Shown: positions 1 to 9,097 of the stretch, piece after piece
How the letters are laid out: every line of letters starts with the position of its first letter
Position numbering within the stretch: position 1 is the stretch's first letter
DNA from: an uncultured Clostridia bacterium
GTDB lineage: Bacteria; Bacillota; Clostridia; Christensenellales; Borkfalkiaceae
Length of the DNA stretch: 64,000 bases
Direction of reading: 5' to 3'
Assembly (NCBI GenBank): GCA_947625605.1
Contig: CANQOY010000001.1
Span: 124,001 to 188,000 of the forward strand
The notes under the pieces: model-generated
The model's database searches: none
The model's input: the letters and a program-made list of their open reading frames with translations, nothing else
Told to the model about the DNA's origin: nothing
Program-made: the position numbers and the translations under genes

Positions 1-1
1 C

Positions 2-331
2 CTCTCCGTCAGCAACGCGATCGCCTATGAGCGCGCGCGCAAGGAATTTGCCCTCGGCAAGACGATGGCTTCCTCCGTCAAGGCGGGTTACAAGAAGTGC
101 TTCTGGACGATCTTCGATCTGCATATCGCCGTGGCGCTGTTCTCCCTGCTTGCATATGCCGTTGCGATCACCCAGCTCTCGGGCTTTGTGTTCACGCTCT
201 TCTTGGCGGCCGTGCTCTCCGGGCTCTGCTCCCTCGCCGTCAACCGCTTCCATTGGGCGATGTTCATGACGTTCGCGAAGGATCAGGGGAAATTCTGCAA
301 CTTCACGAAGGAGGTCTCCGACGATGAATAA
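2..331 (+). CDS. secD: Protein translocase subunit SecD, C-terminal fragment
   Basis: This is the last ~109 codons of SecD, cut by the window edge. SecD works with SecF in the membrane and uses the proton motive force to help pull exported proteins through SecYEG. The reading frame is open from base 2. It shows the family's NAIAYERAR segment followed by GKTMASSVKAGYKKCF, which matches the conserved loop before the last membrane helices, then two hydrophobic segments and a short charged tail. It overlaps secF by 8 bases, so the two are translationally coupled, as is usual when SecD and SecF are separate proteins. The N-terminal part lies outside the window. Confidence 0.9.
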   Translation, partial: LSVSNAIAYERARKEFALGKTMASSVKAGYKKCFWTIFDLHIAVALFSLLAYAVAITQLSGFVFTLFLAAVLSGLCSLAVNRFHWAMFMTFAKDQGKFCNFTKEVSDDE

Positions 332-1352
332 GCTCAGTTTGAAGAAATTATTTCCGATCTTTGTTGCGATCTCCGCAGTCGTGATCGCGGCGGGCATCAT
401 CCTCTACGCACTGCTCGGCTTCAACGCCTCGCAAGACAGACCCACGCGCTACACGTTCGACGTGCGGTACAACGATTCCATTGCGGAAAATGCGGAGACC
501 TTGCAGAACTTTGCAGAGACCACGTTCTCGGACATGGGTATTGCCTTTTCCGAGAAAGAGGTGGTAAAAGTGTACACGGCGAACCCCGGCTCTTCGAGCT
601 ATCTCGGCGAGACCTCCTACCGCATCGCCCGCTATACCGTATCGGTGAGCGATCTCGCGATGCTCGAAGGCGCGCGTGCGGCGATCCAGGATTATGCCGA
701 TACCAACTCGGCCGCGGAGGATTCCCTCTATTTCTGGGGCGAAGTCCGCGTCTCGTGGAACGAGGTCGTCAATCTTCCTTATAATACGGCGGCATGGCGC
801 GGTGCGATCGCGCTGGCTTTGGGCGCCGTCGTCGCCCTCGCCTATGTTGCGATCCGCTTCGGCGTCAGCCTCGGCGTTGCGGGATTCGTCTGCTGCGTGC
901 ATGACGCGCTCTTCACGCTCGGGATCTTCGCCATCGCGCGCATTCCCGTGTTCTCCGCGGCGCCCCTGCTGTATGCAGCCATCGCCATGCTCTTCTCGGC
1001 GATCCTCTGGATCTTCTTTGCGGGGCGCGTCCGTGCGAACTACAAGGAGCCCGAATTCGCCAACCTTCCCGCCGGCGAAGTTGCGGAGAGAACGGTGAAG
1101 GGCAGCGTGAAGTACCTTGTCATCATCGCCGCGGCTCTGGCGAGCGTCATCCTTCTCGTCGGCTTGGTCGCCGTGAGCGGTACGCGTGCGCTGGTGCTTC
1201 CCGCGATCATCTCGGCAGTGGTGCCGCTCTACTCGACGCTCCTCATCGGCCCCGGCGTGTTCGCCCCCATCCGCAAGGCGTTCGATAAAAAGCGCGCCGA
1301 AGGCAAGAAGAGATACGTCGGCAAGAAGAAAAAGGCGGAAGCGCAGGAGTGA
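324..1352 (+). CDS. secF: Protein translocase subunit SecF
   Basis: A 342-residue membrane protein, partner of SecD in the Sec export machinery. There is one membrane helix near residues 10-31, an extracytoplasmic domain to about residue 150, then five helices packed between about 160 and 315 and a Lys-rich cytoplasmic tail. The AIRFGVSLGVAGFVCCVHDALFT region corresponds to the conserved SecF core in which a His-Asp pair sits in a helix. Length is within the family range. The start codon overlaps the end of secD. A strong hairpin with a short T-run follows, so secD-secF likely ends a transcript here. Confidence 0.9.
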   Translation: MNKLSLKKLFPIFVAISAVVIAAGIILYALLGFNASQDRPTRYTFDVRYNDSIAENAETLQNFAETTFSDMGIAFSEKEVVKVYTANPGSSSYLGETSYRIARYTVSVSDLAMLEGARAAIQDYADTNSAAEDSLYFWGEVRVSWNEVVNLPYNTAAWRGAIALALGAVVALAYVAIRFGVSLGVAGFVCCVHDALFTLGIFAIARIPVFSAAPLLYAAIAMLFSAILWIFFAGRVRANYKEPEFANLPAGEVAERTVKGSVKYLVIIAAALASVILLVGLVAVSGTRALVLPAIISAVVPLYSTLLIGPGVFAPIRKAFDKKRAEGKKRYVGKKKKAEAQE

Positions 1353-1370
1353 CCGCTGAAAATGGATATG

Positions 1371-1397
1371 AAACGGCGGGCATGGCCCCGCCGTTTT
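1371..1397 (+). terminator. Rho-independent terminator after secF
   Basis: Ten-base stem AAACGGCGGG / CCCGCCGTTT (1371-1380 and 1387-1396) around a 6-base loop, with a short T-run. It lies between secF and recJ. Confidence 0.75.
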
Positions 1398-1420
1398 CTC
1401 CATAAAAGAAGAAAACGCAG

Positions 1421-3727
1421 ATGAAGAAACTCGTTCGCGAATTTGAATTTTCGCCCGAACAACTTCATACGGTGCAGCAACTTGCCCTCAAATTCGGCCT
1501 CACGGAGATCACGGCGGGCATTCTCTTTGCGCGCGGGATCGACACCGAAGAGAAGATGCGCGCCTTCCTGCATCCCGGGGCAAAGAATTTCCTCTCGCCC
1601 CTCCTGATGCAGGGCATGCGGGAAGCGGTCGCGCGCATCACCCAAGCCAAGGAGGAGGGCTGGCGCGTGGCGATCTTCGGCGACTACGACGCCGACGGCA
1701 TCGGCGCATGCGCCCTGCTTTCGCGCGCGCTCAAAATGTTCGGCATCGAGCCGTATGTGTTCGTCCCGGAGCGGGCGGACGGCTACGGTCTGAGCGTCCG
1801 CGCGATCGACACGATCTTCGACGAATTTCTGCCCGACCTCATCATCACCGTGGACTGCGGCATCTCGTGCAGAGAGGAGGTCGAATACATCAAGGAGCAG
1901 GGCGCCTATGTCATCGTCACCGACCACCATGAGCTGCCCGACGAATTGCCCGATTGCACCGTCATCAACCCCAAATTGAAGGACGACTATCCCTACGACA
2001 ACCTCTGCGGCGCGGGCGTTGCGCTCAAACTGGCGCAGGCGCTCATCGGCGACGCGGCAAACGAGTTTGTGGACTTCGCCGCCATCTCCACGGTGGCGGA
2101 CAGCGTGCCCCTCTTGGGAGAGAACAGGGATATCGTGGCGGAAGGGCTTCGGCGGATCGAAAAGCATCCCCGCCCCGCGATCGCCGCGCTCCTCGGCAAG
2201 GCGGGGGAGGTGACCGCCCAGACGCTCGCCTTCACCATAGCGCCGCGGATCAACGCGGCCGGGCGCATGGGGGACGCCAAGACGGCGCTCAGGCTCTTCA
2301 CGAGCGAGGACGAGCAGGAGATCTTCGACCTCGCCGCCCGCCTCAACGCATACAATATGGAACGGCAGAGGTCGTGCGACGAGCTCTATGCGCGCGTGAC
2401 GGCCGATCTCTTTGCGGAGGGCCCGTACGGCAACCTCGTCATGCTGGCGGGGGATGACTGGAACGCGGGCTTTGTGGGCATCGTGGCCGCGCGCATCGCG
2501 GAGGAATTTTCCCGCCCCGCCCTCCTCTTCGTCCGCCGCGGTGAGGCGCTCAAAGGCAGCGCGCGGAGTATCGAGCGCATCAACATCTTCGACGCACTGC
2601 GCGGCTGTTCGGATTACATCGAGGAGTTCGGCGGCCATGCGCAGGCCGCGGGCGTCAACGTCACCGCGGAAAATTTCGAAGCGCTCAAAGCCGCGCTCGA
2701 CGAATATATCGGCTCTCACTACGAGCGGGAGGACTTCGTTCCCACCCTTCCCGTCGCGGGGCGCGCCAAGGGGGATTTCAAGCGGGTCGCGCGCGAGCTC
2801 ACCCTGCTCGAACCCTGCGGCATGGGCAACCGCAAGCCGCTGTTCTTCGCGGAGGCGGACAGCATCGAGACCCAACCGATCAAGCCCGGTTCCCAACACC
2901 TCGCGATGAACGTCGGCGGCATCGATCTCGTCTACTTCAACGGTTACAGGAATTACGACGTCTTGACGAGCGATCTGCACAAAAAACTCGTCTTTGAATA
3001 CAATGTTTCCCGCTATAAGGGCAAAGAATATGTAAAGGGGTTTGTCCGCACCGTCGTGTACGACGGCATGAGCGGGTCCTCCGTGGAACTTGAAGGGTTC
3101 GAAAACGCCCTCCGCTGCCTCTCTCGCGTGCAAAATGAGGCGGAGATCGCAGACATGGGTAGCCTCAATGCGTTCATAGAGGAAAAATTGGCGGGGTGCG
3201 CATACGGCCTCTGCGCCGTGGTGCACGACCGCAGATCTCTGCGGAAATTCCCCGTTTTGCGCGATCTGGAAGTGGACGTGTTCCGTCCCTCCTCGGGCAG
3301 CGCGGCAAATTGCGTGCTGTTTGCGCCCGCGCCGGACTGCAATCTCTCCGCATTCCGCGAGATCGTCTGCCTCGACTTCCCCGCGGCTCTCCCGGAAACG
3401 GGCAATGCGCGGATCCTTTTGAATGGGGAACTTGCGGGCATGGGTGCCTGTAAACACGTCTCTTGCGTGCGGGAGGACCTCCTTTCCACCTTTGCCGCGC
3501 TGCGCAGGGCGGAGGGGTGCGAGACGGGCAGGGGATACGCCGAGGCGGCGCGCGCGCTGCATCTTACCGAGCCGCCGGAACAGGTCGTCTTTGCCCTTGC
3601 GGTGTTCGAGGAGCTCGGCCTTCTCACGCTCGCGCAGGGGCGGCTCGAACTCGCCCGCGGCAAGCGCACGGAGCTGGGCAATTCACGCATCTATCGGGCG
3701 GTCATGCGTTTGAAGGAGGGGCTCTGA
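1421..3727 (+). CDS. recJ: Single-stranded-DNA-specific exonuclease RecJ
   Basis: A 768-residue DHH-family 5'-3' exonuclease that degrades single-stranded DNA in recombination and repair. The DHH phosphoesterase motifs are visible: GDYDADG at residues 87-93 and DHH at 168-170, and the DHHA1 domain is marked by RSIERINIFDAL and GGHAQAAG. A C-terminal extension beyond about residue 560 is typical of Firmicutes RecJ. The ribosome site is weak (AAGAAG), and the start was chosen because it directly precedes the conserved region. The stop overlaps the start of the next gene (TGATG), so it is coupled to the (p)ppGpp synthetase, a common Clostridia order. Confidence 0.93.
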   Translation: MKKLVREFEFSPEQLHTVQQLALKFGLTEITAGILFARGIDTEEKMRAFLHPGAKNFLSPLLMQGMREAVARITQAKEEGWRVAIFGDYDADGIGACALLSRALKMFGIEPYVFVPERADGYGLSVRAIDTIFDEFLPDLIITVDCGISCREEVEYIKEQGAYVIVTDHHELPDELPDCTVINPKLKDDYPYDNLCGAGVALKLAQALIGDAANEFVDFAAISTVADSVPLLGENRDIVAEGLRRIEKHPRPAIAALLGKAGEVTAQTLAFTIAPRINAAGRMGDAKTALRLFTSEDEQEIFDLAARLNAYNMERQRSCDELYARVTADLFAEGPYGNLVMLAGDDWNAGFVGIVAARIAEEFSRPALLFVRRGEALKGSARSIERINIFDALRGCSDYIEEFGGHAQAAGVNVTAENFEALKAALDEYIGSHYEREDFVPTLPVAGRAKGDFKRVARELTLLEPCGMGNRKPLFFAEADSIETQPIKPGSQHLAMNVGGIDLVYFNGYRNYDVLTSDLHKKLVFEYNVSRYKGKEYVKGFVRTVVYDGMSGSSVELEGFENALRCLSRVQNEAEIADMGSLNAFIEEKLAGCAYGLCAVVHDRRSLRKFPVLRDLEVDVFRPSSGSAANCVLFAPAPDCNLSAFREIVCLDFPAALPETGNARILLNGELAGMGACKHVSCVREDLLSTFAALRRAEGCETGRGYAEAARALHLTEPPEQVVFALAVFEELGLLTLAQGRLELARGKRTELGNSRIYRAVMRLKEGL

Positions 3728-5856
3728 TGGAACCCATTCTCATGAAGATCTATGAAAATTATGCGGGCGGCGACCGCGATCTGCTGCTGCGCTCCTATGA
3801 GTATGCGAAGCGCGCGCATCAGGATCAGAAGCGCGCCTCGGGGGAGCCGTATTTCATCCATCCCTGCGCGGTCGCGGAGATCCTCGTCGATCTCGGCCTC
3901 GACGCGGAGACGGTCTCCGCCGCCCTTCTGCACGACGTCATCGAGGACACGCCCGCCACGGAAGAGGACGTGCGCCGCGAGTTCGGGGACGGCGTGCTCT
4001 CCCTTGTTTCCGGCGTCACCAAGCTCGACAAGATCGTGTTCAAGTCGCAGGAAGAGGAGGAGGCCGAGAACTTCCGCAAGATCTTCATCGCGATGGCGAA
4101 GGATATCCGCGTCATCATCATCAAACTTGCGGACCGTCTGCACAACATGCGCTCCCTCAACTATCTCTCTCCCGGCCGCCAGCAGAGGATGTCGCAGGAG
4201 ACCCTCGATATCTATGCGCCCATCGCGGGCAGGCTCGGCATCAGCCAGATCAAGTGCGAGCTCGAAGATCTCTGCCTCAAATATCTTGATCCCGCCGCGT
4301 TTGAATTTCTCGTCGCGAACATTCACTTGAAGTTGGAGGAGCGCAAGCGCTTCGTCACCTATGTCGTCGAGCAGATCAAGGAGATCCTCGACGAATCGGA
4401 GATCCGCGGCGAAGTGTTCGGCCGCCCCAAGCACTTCTATTCGATCTATAAAAAGATGAAATCCAAGGACCGCACGCTGGACCAGATCTACGATCTCACC
4501 GCGGTGCGCGTCATCGTGAGCACGGTGGACGAGTGCTACGAAGTGTTCGGCAAGATCCACAAGAAGTGGAAGCCCGTGCCCGGGCGCATCAAGGACTATA
4601 TCGCCACGCCGAAGCCGAACATGTACCAATCCCTGCACACCACGGTCGTCACCGATTTCGGCCAGCCCTTCGAGATCCAGATCAGGACGGAGGAGATGCA
4701 CCGTACCGCCGAATACGGTATCGCGGCGCACTGGAAGTACAAAGAACAGCGGGACAACGAGACGACGCTGGACCAGCGCATCGCGTGGATCCGCGAGATG
4801 ATGGAATTGCAGGGCGGGTTTAAGGACTCCAAGGAGTTCATGAACACCGTCAAGGAGGAGCTGTACAGCACCGAACTGCTCGTCTTTACGCCGCGCAGCA
4901 AGGTCATTTCCCTCCCCGAGGGCTCCACCCCCGTGGACTTTGCCTATGCCATCCACTCCGAAGTGGGCAACCACTGCACGGGAGCAAAGGTCAACGGCAA
5001 GATCGTTCCCTTGAATTCCCGCCTCGAACTCGGGGACGTCGTGGAGATCATCACCTCTCCCACGAGCAAAGGCCCCTCGCGCGACTGGCTCAAATTCATC
5101 AAGTCCTCCTCCGCCAAGGCGAAGATCAAGGCCTTCTACAAGAAGGAGACGAAGGAGGAAAATATCCGCTTGGGCCGCAGCATGCTCGAAGACGCGGCCA
5201 AGCGCAAGGGCTATCCGCTCAGCGAGCTGTTGACGCCGGAGAGCTTCAAAAAGATCTCGGAAAAGCTCAATTTCGATACGCAGGAGGAGATGTTTGCGGC
5301 CATCGGCTACGGCGCCATCACCGTCAACCAGGTGTTCTTCAAGCTGGTGGATTACTTCCGCAAGGAGGTCCCGCAGCCTCTCGAACTTCGCCCTTTCAAG
5401 GAGAAAAACGTCTCGGGTTCCGTCACCGTAAAGGGGTTGAGCGGCCTCCTCGTCTCCTTTGCGGGGTGCTGCTCGCCCGTCCCCGGAGACGACATTGTGG
5501 GCTTTGTCTCGCGCGGAAGAGGGGTCGTCATCCATCGGAGCGATTGCCCCAACATGAGGAACGTGGAGCCCGAGCGCCTGCAACCCGCCGAGTGGACGGT
5601 CAGGCGCGGGGAGGCGCGCTTCCGTGCCGCCGTCGTCGTGTATGCGGACGAGCAGGGCGACGCGCTTTCCGCCATCTCGCAGGCCACCTCGGAGATGAAG
5701 CTCTCCATCACCGCCATCAACGGCCGCTCGGATAAGGCGGGCGGGGCCATCGTCGAGGTCACGGTGAGCCTGATGAGCCGGGAGGACGTCGAAGTGCTGA
5801 TCGGCAAGATCAAGAACAATCCGAGGATCCGCGAAGTGCACAGGTTGAGCAGCTGA
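3727..5856 (+). CDS. relA: Bifunctional (p)ppGpp synthetase/hydrolase, RelA/SpoT family
   Basis: A 709-residue Rel enzyme that makes and degrades the stringent-response alarmone (p)ppGpp. Domain order is complete: HD hydrolase domain with LLHDVIEDT around residues 67-75, synthetase domain with RPKHFYSIYKKM and YDLTAVRVIV around 235-265, TGS domain (VFTPRSKVISLPEGSTPVDF) near 385-450, a Cys-rich stretch (FAGCCSPVPGDDIVG) and a C-terminal ACT domain. Both catalytic halves appear intact, so it should be bifunctional. An upstream in-frame extension exists, but the ATG overlapping the recJ stop has an AAGGAGG site ahead of it and fits family length. Confidence 0.93.
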   Translation: MEPILMKIYENYAGGDRDLLLRSYEYAKRAHQDQKRASGEPYFIHPCAVAEILVDLGLDAETVSAALLHDVIEDTPATEEDVRREFGDGVLSLVSGVTKLDKIVFKSQEEEEAENFRKIFIAMAKDIRVIIIKLADRLHNMRSLNYLSPGRQQRMSQETLDIYAPIAGRLGISQIKCELEDLCLKYLDPAAFEFLVANIHLKLEERKRFVTYVVEQIKEILDESEIRGEVFGRPKHFYSIYKKMKSKDRTLDQIYDLTAVRVIVSTVDECYEVFGKIHKKWKPVPGRIKDYIATPKPNMYQSLHTTVVTDFGQPFEIQIRTEEMHRTAEYGIAAHWKYKEQRDNETTLDQRIAWIREMMELQGGFKDSKEFMNTVKEELYSTELLVFTPRSKVISLPEGSTPVDFAYAIHSEVGNHCTGAKVNGKIVPLNSRLELGDVVEIITSPTSKGPSRDWLKFIKSSSAKAKIKAFYKKETKEENIRLGRSMLEDAAKRKGYPLSELLTPESFKKISEKLNFDTQEEMFAAIGYGAITVNQVFFKLVDYFRKEVPQPLELRPFKEKNVSGSVTVKGLSGLLVSFAGCCSPVPGDDIVGFVSRGRGVVIHRSDCPNMRNVEPERLQPAEWTVRRGEARFRAAVVVYADEQGDALSAISQATSEMKLSITAINGRSDKAGGAIVEVTVSLMSREDVEVLIGKIKNNPRIREVHRLSS

Positions 5857-5889
5857 CGCTTCCGCCCGAGAAGGCGGGAGGAGGATTTC

Positions 5890-6489
5890 ATGCAGATCTA
5901 TCCCATCCGGCCGGTTGGCTTCGCGGCCAACGCATACTGCCTTACAGAGGACGGCACGAACGCCGTCGTCATCGACCCCGCGCAGCCGTCTGTTCTCAGG
6001 GAAGCGGAAAAGCGGGGCCTTTTCGTCCGCTTCGCCCTGCTCACGCACGGCCACTTCGATCACATCGGGGGCTGCGCCGCGCTCCAAGAGAGGGGAGCGA
6101 AGATCGGCTGTCTCCGCGGGGAAGTTTCGCTCGCGCGCGGGAGGGAGAACATGGGGGAGGCGTTCGGCGTGCGCGTGCCGCCGTTTTCCGTCGATTTTAC
6201 CCTTTCGGACGGCGAGACCGTGACGCTCTGCGGCATGGAGATCTCGGTCATGGGTACCCCCGGGCACACCGCGGGCAGCTGTTGTTTGCTCGTCGGCGAC
6301 GCCCTTTTCAGCGGGGATACGCTCTTTTGCCGCGACTGCGGCCGCACAGACCTCCCCACGGGGAGCGAAACGGCGCTGCGCGAGAGTTTACGCAGGCTCG
6401 CCCGGCTTCCAAACCGAACGGTCTACCCCGGACATGGTATGCCCACAACACTTCAAGAGGAGAAATTATATGGTGTCTTGCGCTTCTGA
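5890..6489 (+). CDS. Metallo-beta-lactamase-fold hydrolase (glyoxalase II-like)
   Basis: A 199-residue protein of the metallo-beta-lactamase superfamily. The metal-binding HxHxDH motif is at residues 53-58 (THGHFDHIGG); later ligands are seen in TPGHTAG and in the final TVYPGHG. The size and motifs match the small YcbL/glyoxalase-II-like hydrolases often found beside relA in Firmicutes. The true substrate cannot be read from sequence; a thioester such as S-lactoylglutathione is one possibility, but many Clostridia lack glutathione. It has a strong GGGAGGAGG ribosome site and overlaps hemZ by 20 bases. Confidence 0.85.
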   Translation: MQIYPIRPVGFAANAYCLTEDGTNAVVIDPAQPSVLREAEKRGLFVRFALLTHGHFDHIGGCAALQERGAKIGCLRGEVSLARGRENMGEAFGVRVPPFSVDFTLSDGETVTLCGMEISVMGTPGHTAGSCCLLVGDALFSGDTLFCRDCGRTDLPTGSETALRESLRRLARLPNRTVYPGHGMPTTLQEEKLYGVLRF

Positions 6490-7843
6490 ATGGCTTGCGC
6501 CCGAACTCATGGACGTCGTGCGCCTCTTCGAGGGTGCGGAGGAGCTTGCGATCTCCCACGCCTGCGAGGACGACGGCGCGCACTTTTCGGGCGTCTACCG
6601 CATCGGGGACCGCGAATATCCCTATATGTTTGAGGATATTGCGCGCTCGGAAACGGAGCGGAAGAGCCTGATAAAGCGGTACGCCAAGCTCGCGCTGTAC
6701 CGGATCCTCTCGGAGCGCTTCCAAAAGCGGCTGCCGTGGGGGTCTCTCACGGGCATCCGTCCCACGCGGCTTGCCTACGCCTCCCTCGAAAAGACGGGGG
6801 AGTTTGAAAATTTCTTCCGCAGTCTCGGGGTTTCGGAGGAAAATATCGCCCTGACCGCCCGCGTTTTGGAGGGGCAGCGCGGCGTCTATGAGCGGAGAGA
6901 GGGCAACTGCGACCTGTTCGTCTCCCTCCCGTTCTGCCCGACGAAGTGCGTCTACTGCTCCTTCATCACCGCGCCGATCGCGGGGACGAGGAGGTTCATG
7001 CCCGCCTATCTCGAAGCGCTCGAACGGGAACTTTCTGCCGCAAAGCCGCTCATCAAACGCCTGCGCTCCGTCTATATCGGCGGCGGCACGCCCTTTGTAC
7101 TCGAAACGGAGGAGCTCGATCGGGTGTTCCGCGCGATCGCGCCGCTTCGCGAAAACGCGTGCGAATACACCGTGGAGGCGGGGCGGCCCGACGTCTTTAC
7201 CGAGGCGAAGCTCGACCTCTGCAAGAAGTACGGCGTCACGCGCATCTGCATCAACGCGCAGAGCTTTTCGGATCGGACGCTCGCCGCGATCGGCAGGAAG
7301 CACTCGGCCGAGGACGTCGTGAAGGCCTTCGAAATGGCAAGGCCCTACGGCTTCGATATAAATTGCGACCTCATCGCCGGGCTCACGGGGGAATCGCTCG
7401 CGGAGTTTGAAAACAGCGTGGATACGGCGATTGCGCTTTCCCCCGAAAATATCACCGTGCACACCCTGTGCCTCAAAAAGGGCGCAAAGCTCAAAGAGGA
7501 GACGGAGACGCTCTCCGAGGGGGGCATGTCCGCGATGATCGCTTACTCTCGCGAAAAACTCACGGCGGCGGGCTATGAACCGTATTACCTCTACCGCCAA
7601 AAATATATGGCGGGCGCGCACGAGAACACGGGCTGGACGAAGAAGGGCAAGGCCTGCGTCTACAATGTGGACGTCATGGAGGAGAGCGCGGAGAACCTCG
7701 CCGTGGGCGCGAATGCCATTACGAAGAAGGTGTTCCTCTCCGAGGGGCGCATCGAACGCCTTGGCAGCCCGAAAGACATCCCCACCTACCTGAGCAAAGT
7801 GGACAGGCTCATCGAGGAGAAGAACGCGCTGTTCGGCCTATGA
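6470..7843 (+). CDS. hemZ: Radical SAM coproporphyrinogen dehydrogenase-like protein HemZ
   Basis: A 457-residue radical SAM protein of the HemZ group, related to the oxygen-independent coproporphyrinogen III dehydrogenase HemN. The 4Fe-4S cluster cysteines are C156, C160 and C163 (FCPTKCVYC), followed by the YIGGGTP glycine motif for SAM binding. The start at 6470 follows AAGAGGAG with good spacing; an upstream in-frame ATG at 6434 lies deep inside the preceding gene and is less likely. No other heme gene is nearby, so a role in heme synthesis is inferred from family only. A long terminator hairpin follows. Confidence 0.85.
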   Translation: MVSCASEWLAPELMDVVRLFEGAEELAISHACEDDGAHFSGVYRIGDREYPYMFEDIARSETERKSLIKRYAKLALYRILSERFQKRLPWGSLTGIRPTRLAYASLEKTGEFENFFRSLGVSEENIALTARVLEGQRGVYERREGNCDLFVSLPFCPTKCVYCSFITAPIAGTRRFMPAYLEALERELSAAKPLIKRLRSVYIGGGTPFVLETEELDRVFRAIAPLRENACEYTVEAGRPDVFTEAKLDLCKKYGVTRICINAQSFSDRTLAAIGRKHSAEDVVKAFEMARPYGFDINCDLIAGLTGESLAEFENSVDTAIALSPENITVHTLCLKKGAKLKEETETLSEGGMSAMIAYSREKLTAAGYEPYYLYRQKYMAGAHENTGWTKKGKACVYNVDVMEESAENLAVGANAITKKVFLSEGRIERLGSPKDIPTYLSKVDRLIEEKNALFGL

Positions 7844-7857
7844 TGCAATGAAAAGAA

Positions 7858-7898
7858 GCCGCGGGGCGTGCAAGTCTGCACGCCCCGCGGCACGTTTT
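7858..7898. terminator. Strong hairpin terminator between hemZ and an XRE regulator gene
   Basis: A perfect 15-base-pair stem (7858-7872 with 7877-7891) around a 4-base loop, followed on the plus strand by five T residues. It ends hemZ and may also stop the convergent regulator gene. Confidence 0.85.
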
Positions 7899-7910
7899 TC
7901 TTCCAATCCC

Positions 7911-8153
7911 TTATTGAAGATCAAATTTTGTCTTTCGTCCCGTTTCGTCTTCCAGCCCGAGAAGAAAGTCGCTTGTCACGTCAAAATAGAGCGCAAGCAT
8001 GATGATCTCGTCCAAACAAGGTTCATTATAGCCCGTTTTCCACCTTGTCAACCTCTGTTTGGAAATATGAAGATCAGCACTGATATCCTTTTGCTTCTTT
8101 CCGCTCTCTAAGATGAGTTCCTTCAATCTTTCCGTAAAGCTATTTTTTATCAT
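7911..8153 (-). CDS. Small XRE-family HTH regulator (module 1)
   Basis: An 80-residue protein that is almost only a Cro/C1-type helix-turn-helix DNA-binding domain: QKDISADLHISKQRLTRWKTG holds the HTH, and DVTSDFLLGLED ends the five-helix fold. It has no sensor domain. It reads away from a lipoprotein gene, and the shared intergenic region carries a sigma-A promoter and a perfect palindrome, so local repression is inferred. The start is uncertain: ATGs at 8186, 8162 and 8153 are in frame. The minus-strand promoter candidate (TGACAA/ATCAAA on the plus strand at 8192-8197 and 8169-8174) would make 8186 untranscribed, so 8153 is preferred. Confidence 0.75.
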   Translation of the reverse strand: MIKNSFTERLKELILESGKKQKDISADLHISKQRLTRWKTGYNEPCLDEIIMLALYFDVTSDFLLGLEDETGRKTKFDLQ

Positions 8154-8190
8154 ATTCAACATAAAAGTATCAAAAATAGAAACCAAATGC

Positions 8191-8242
8191 TTGACAATTT
8201 CTATTTAGGAATTACACTGTTATATAGTTCCTAAATTAGGAA
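8191..8242 (+). promoter_or_regulatory. Sigma-A promoter and 15-bp palindromic operator (module 1)
   Basis: A -35 TTGACA at 8191-8196 and a likely -10 TACACT at 8213-8218 precede the lipoprotein gene. TTCCTAAATTAGGAA at 8228-8242 is a perfect palindrome with a central A. A half-site TTAGGAA lies inside the promoter spacer (8205-8211). The arrangement suggests binding by the divergent XRE protein; this is inference. Confidence 0.65.
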
Positions 8243-8266
8243 TAAATTATGCAAAGGAGACAGAAA

Positions 8267-9097
8267 ATGAAGAAACTTTTGGTAACGATCCTAACCCTTG
8301 CGATGTCGGCGGGGCTTGTCCTCCCTTTGGCGGCCTGCGGCGGCGGGGATAACCCGGGCGGCGACGGTTTTACGATGACGGAGGGCACGGATATCCGTTC
8401 GCTCAAATCTGACAAAGTGACGGAACAGGAGTGGAAAGCGGCCTTTTCGGAGGAAAAGTTTGATAATTTCTTCTGCGCATGCACACAGGCTGAGTCATAC
8501 TACATCACAGGAATGTACGACGAAAAGAAGGCGGATTTCAAGCTGTACTATGGTGTGGACGAAGGGCGGACGCTCATGCAACACACGCTCATGGTGGAAG
8601 AGGGCGGAGAAGTCACGGCATGGAATGAAATCGATGGGACGTGGGACCGTGACGGGTCCTATTCGCCTACGAGCGAGGCGATCCCTTATTACCTGCGCGG
8701 CGCCATACTTGCTCTCAAAGACCAGTATTCTTCCTTTACATATGATGAAGAAAAGGGATGCTATACGAAGGCATCTCTCGTTTTGATAGGCGCGGAGGCC
8801 GGCGCAGATGGAGGGACTTCGGGCGTTGTGATCAAGGACGGCACCCCCTGCGGCGTATGGATGGACGTTTCGGCGGAGGACGCAAACGGGCACCCGACCA
8901 CGTATCCCTATGATTTCATTTTTTACGGCTTCGGCGAAGCGAATATCGAGGCGTCGCCGAACGACGGGGGTGACTCTTCGGGCGGCGATGACATTACGCT
9001 CAGCGAGGATACGAACTTTGAAGAGCTCATTTCCGATCAGGTGACGGAAGAGGAATGGCGGGCGATCTTTTCCGATGAAAAATTTCTCAACGTGTGA
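8267..9097 (+). CDS. Lipoprotein of unknown function, first part of a tandem-domain gene
   Basis: A 276-residue predicted lipoprotein. Residues 1-24 form a lipoprotein signal peptide ending in the lipobox LAAC, so it should be anchored to the outer face of the membrane. A domain of about 200 residues follows, then a Gly/Asp/Ser linker, then the start of a second copy: VTEQEWKAAFSEEKF in the first copy matches VTEEEWRAIFSDEKF in the second. The frame stops just after this motif, and the homologous continuation is in the next open frame. The ATG at 8267 is chosen because AAAGGAG sits 8 bases upstream. The domain was not recognised. It sits behind a palindromic operator next to an XRE gene. Confidence 0.7.
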   Translation: MKKLLVTILTLAMSAGLVLPLAACGGGDNPGGDGFTMTEGTDIRSLKSDKVTEQEWKAAFSEEKFDNFFCACTQAESYYITGMYDEKKADFKLYYGVDEGRTLMQHTLMVEEGGEVTAWNEIDGTWDRDGSYSPTSEAIPYYLRGAILALKDQYSSFTYDEEKGCYTKASLVLIGAEAGADGGTSGVVIKDGTPCGVWMDVSAEDANGHPTTYPYDFIFYGFGEANIEASPNDGGDSSGGDDITLSEDTNFEELISDQVTEEEWRAIFSDEKFLNV

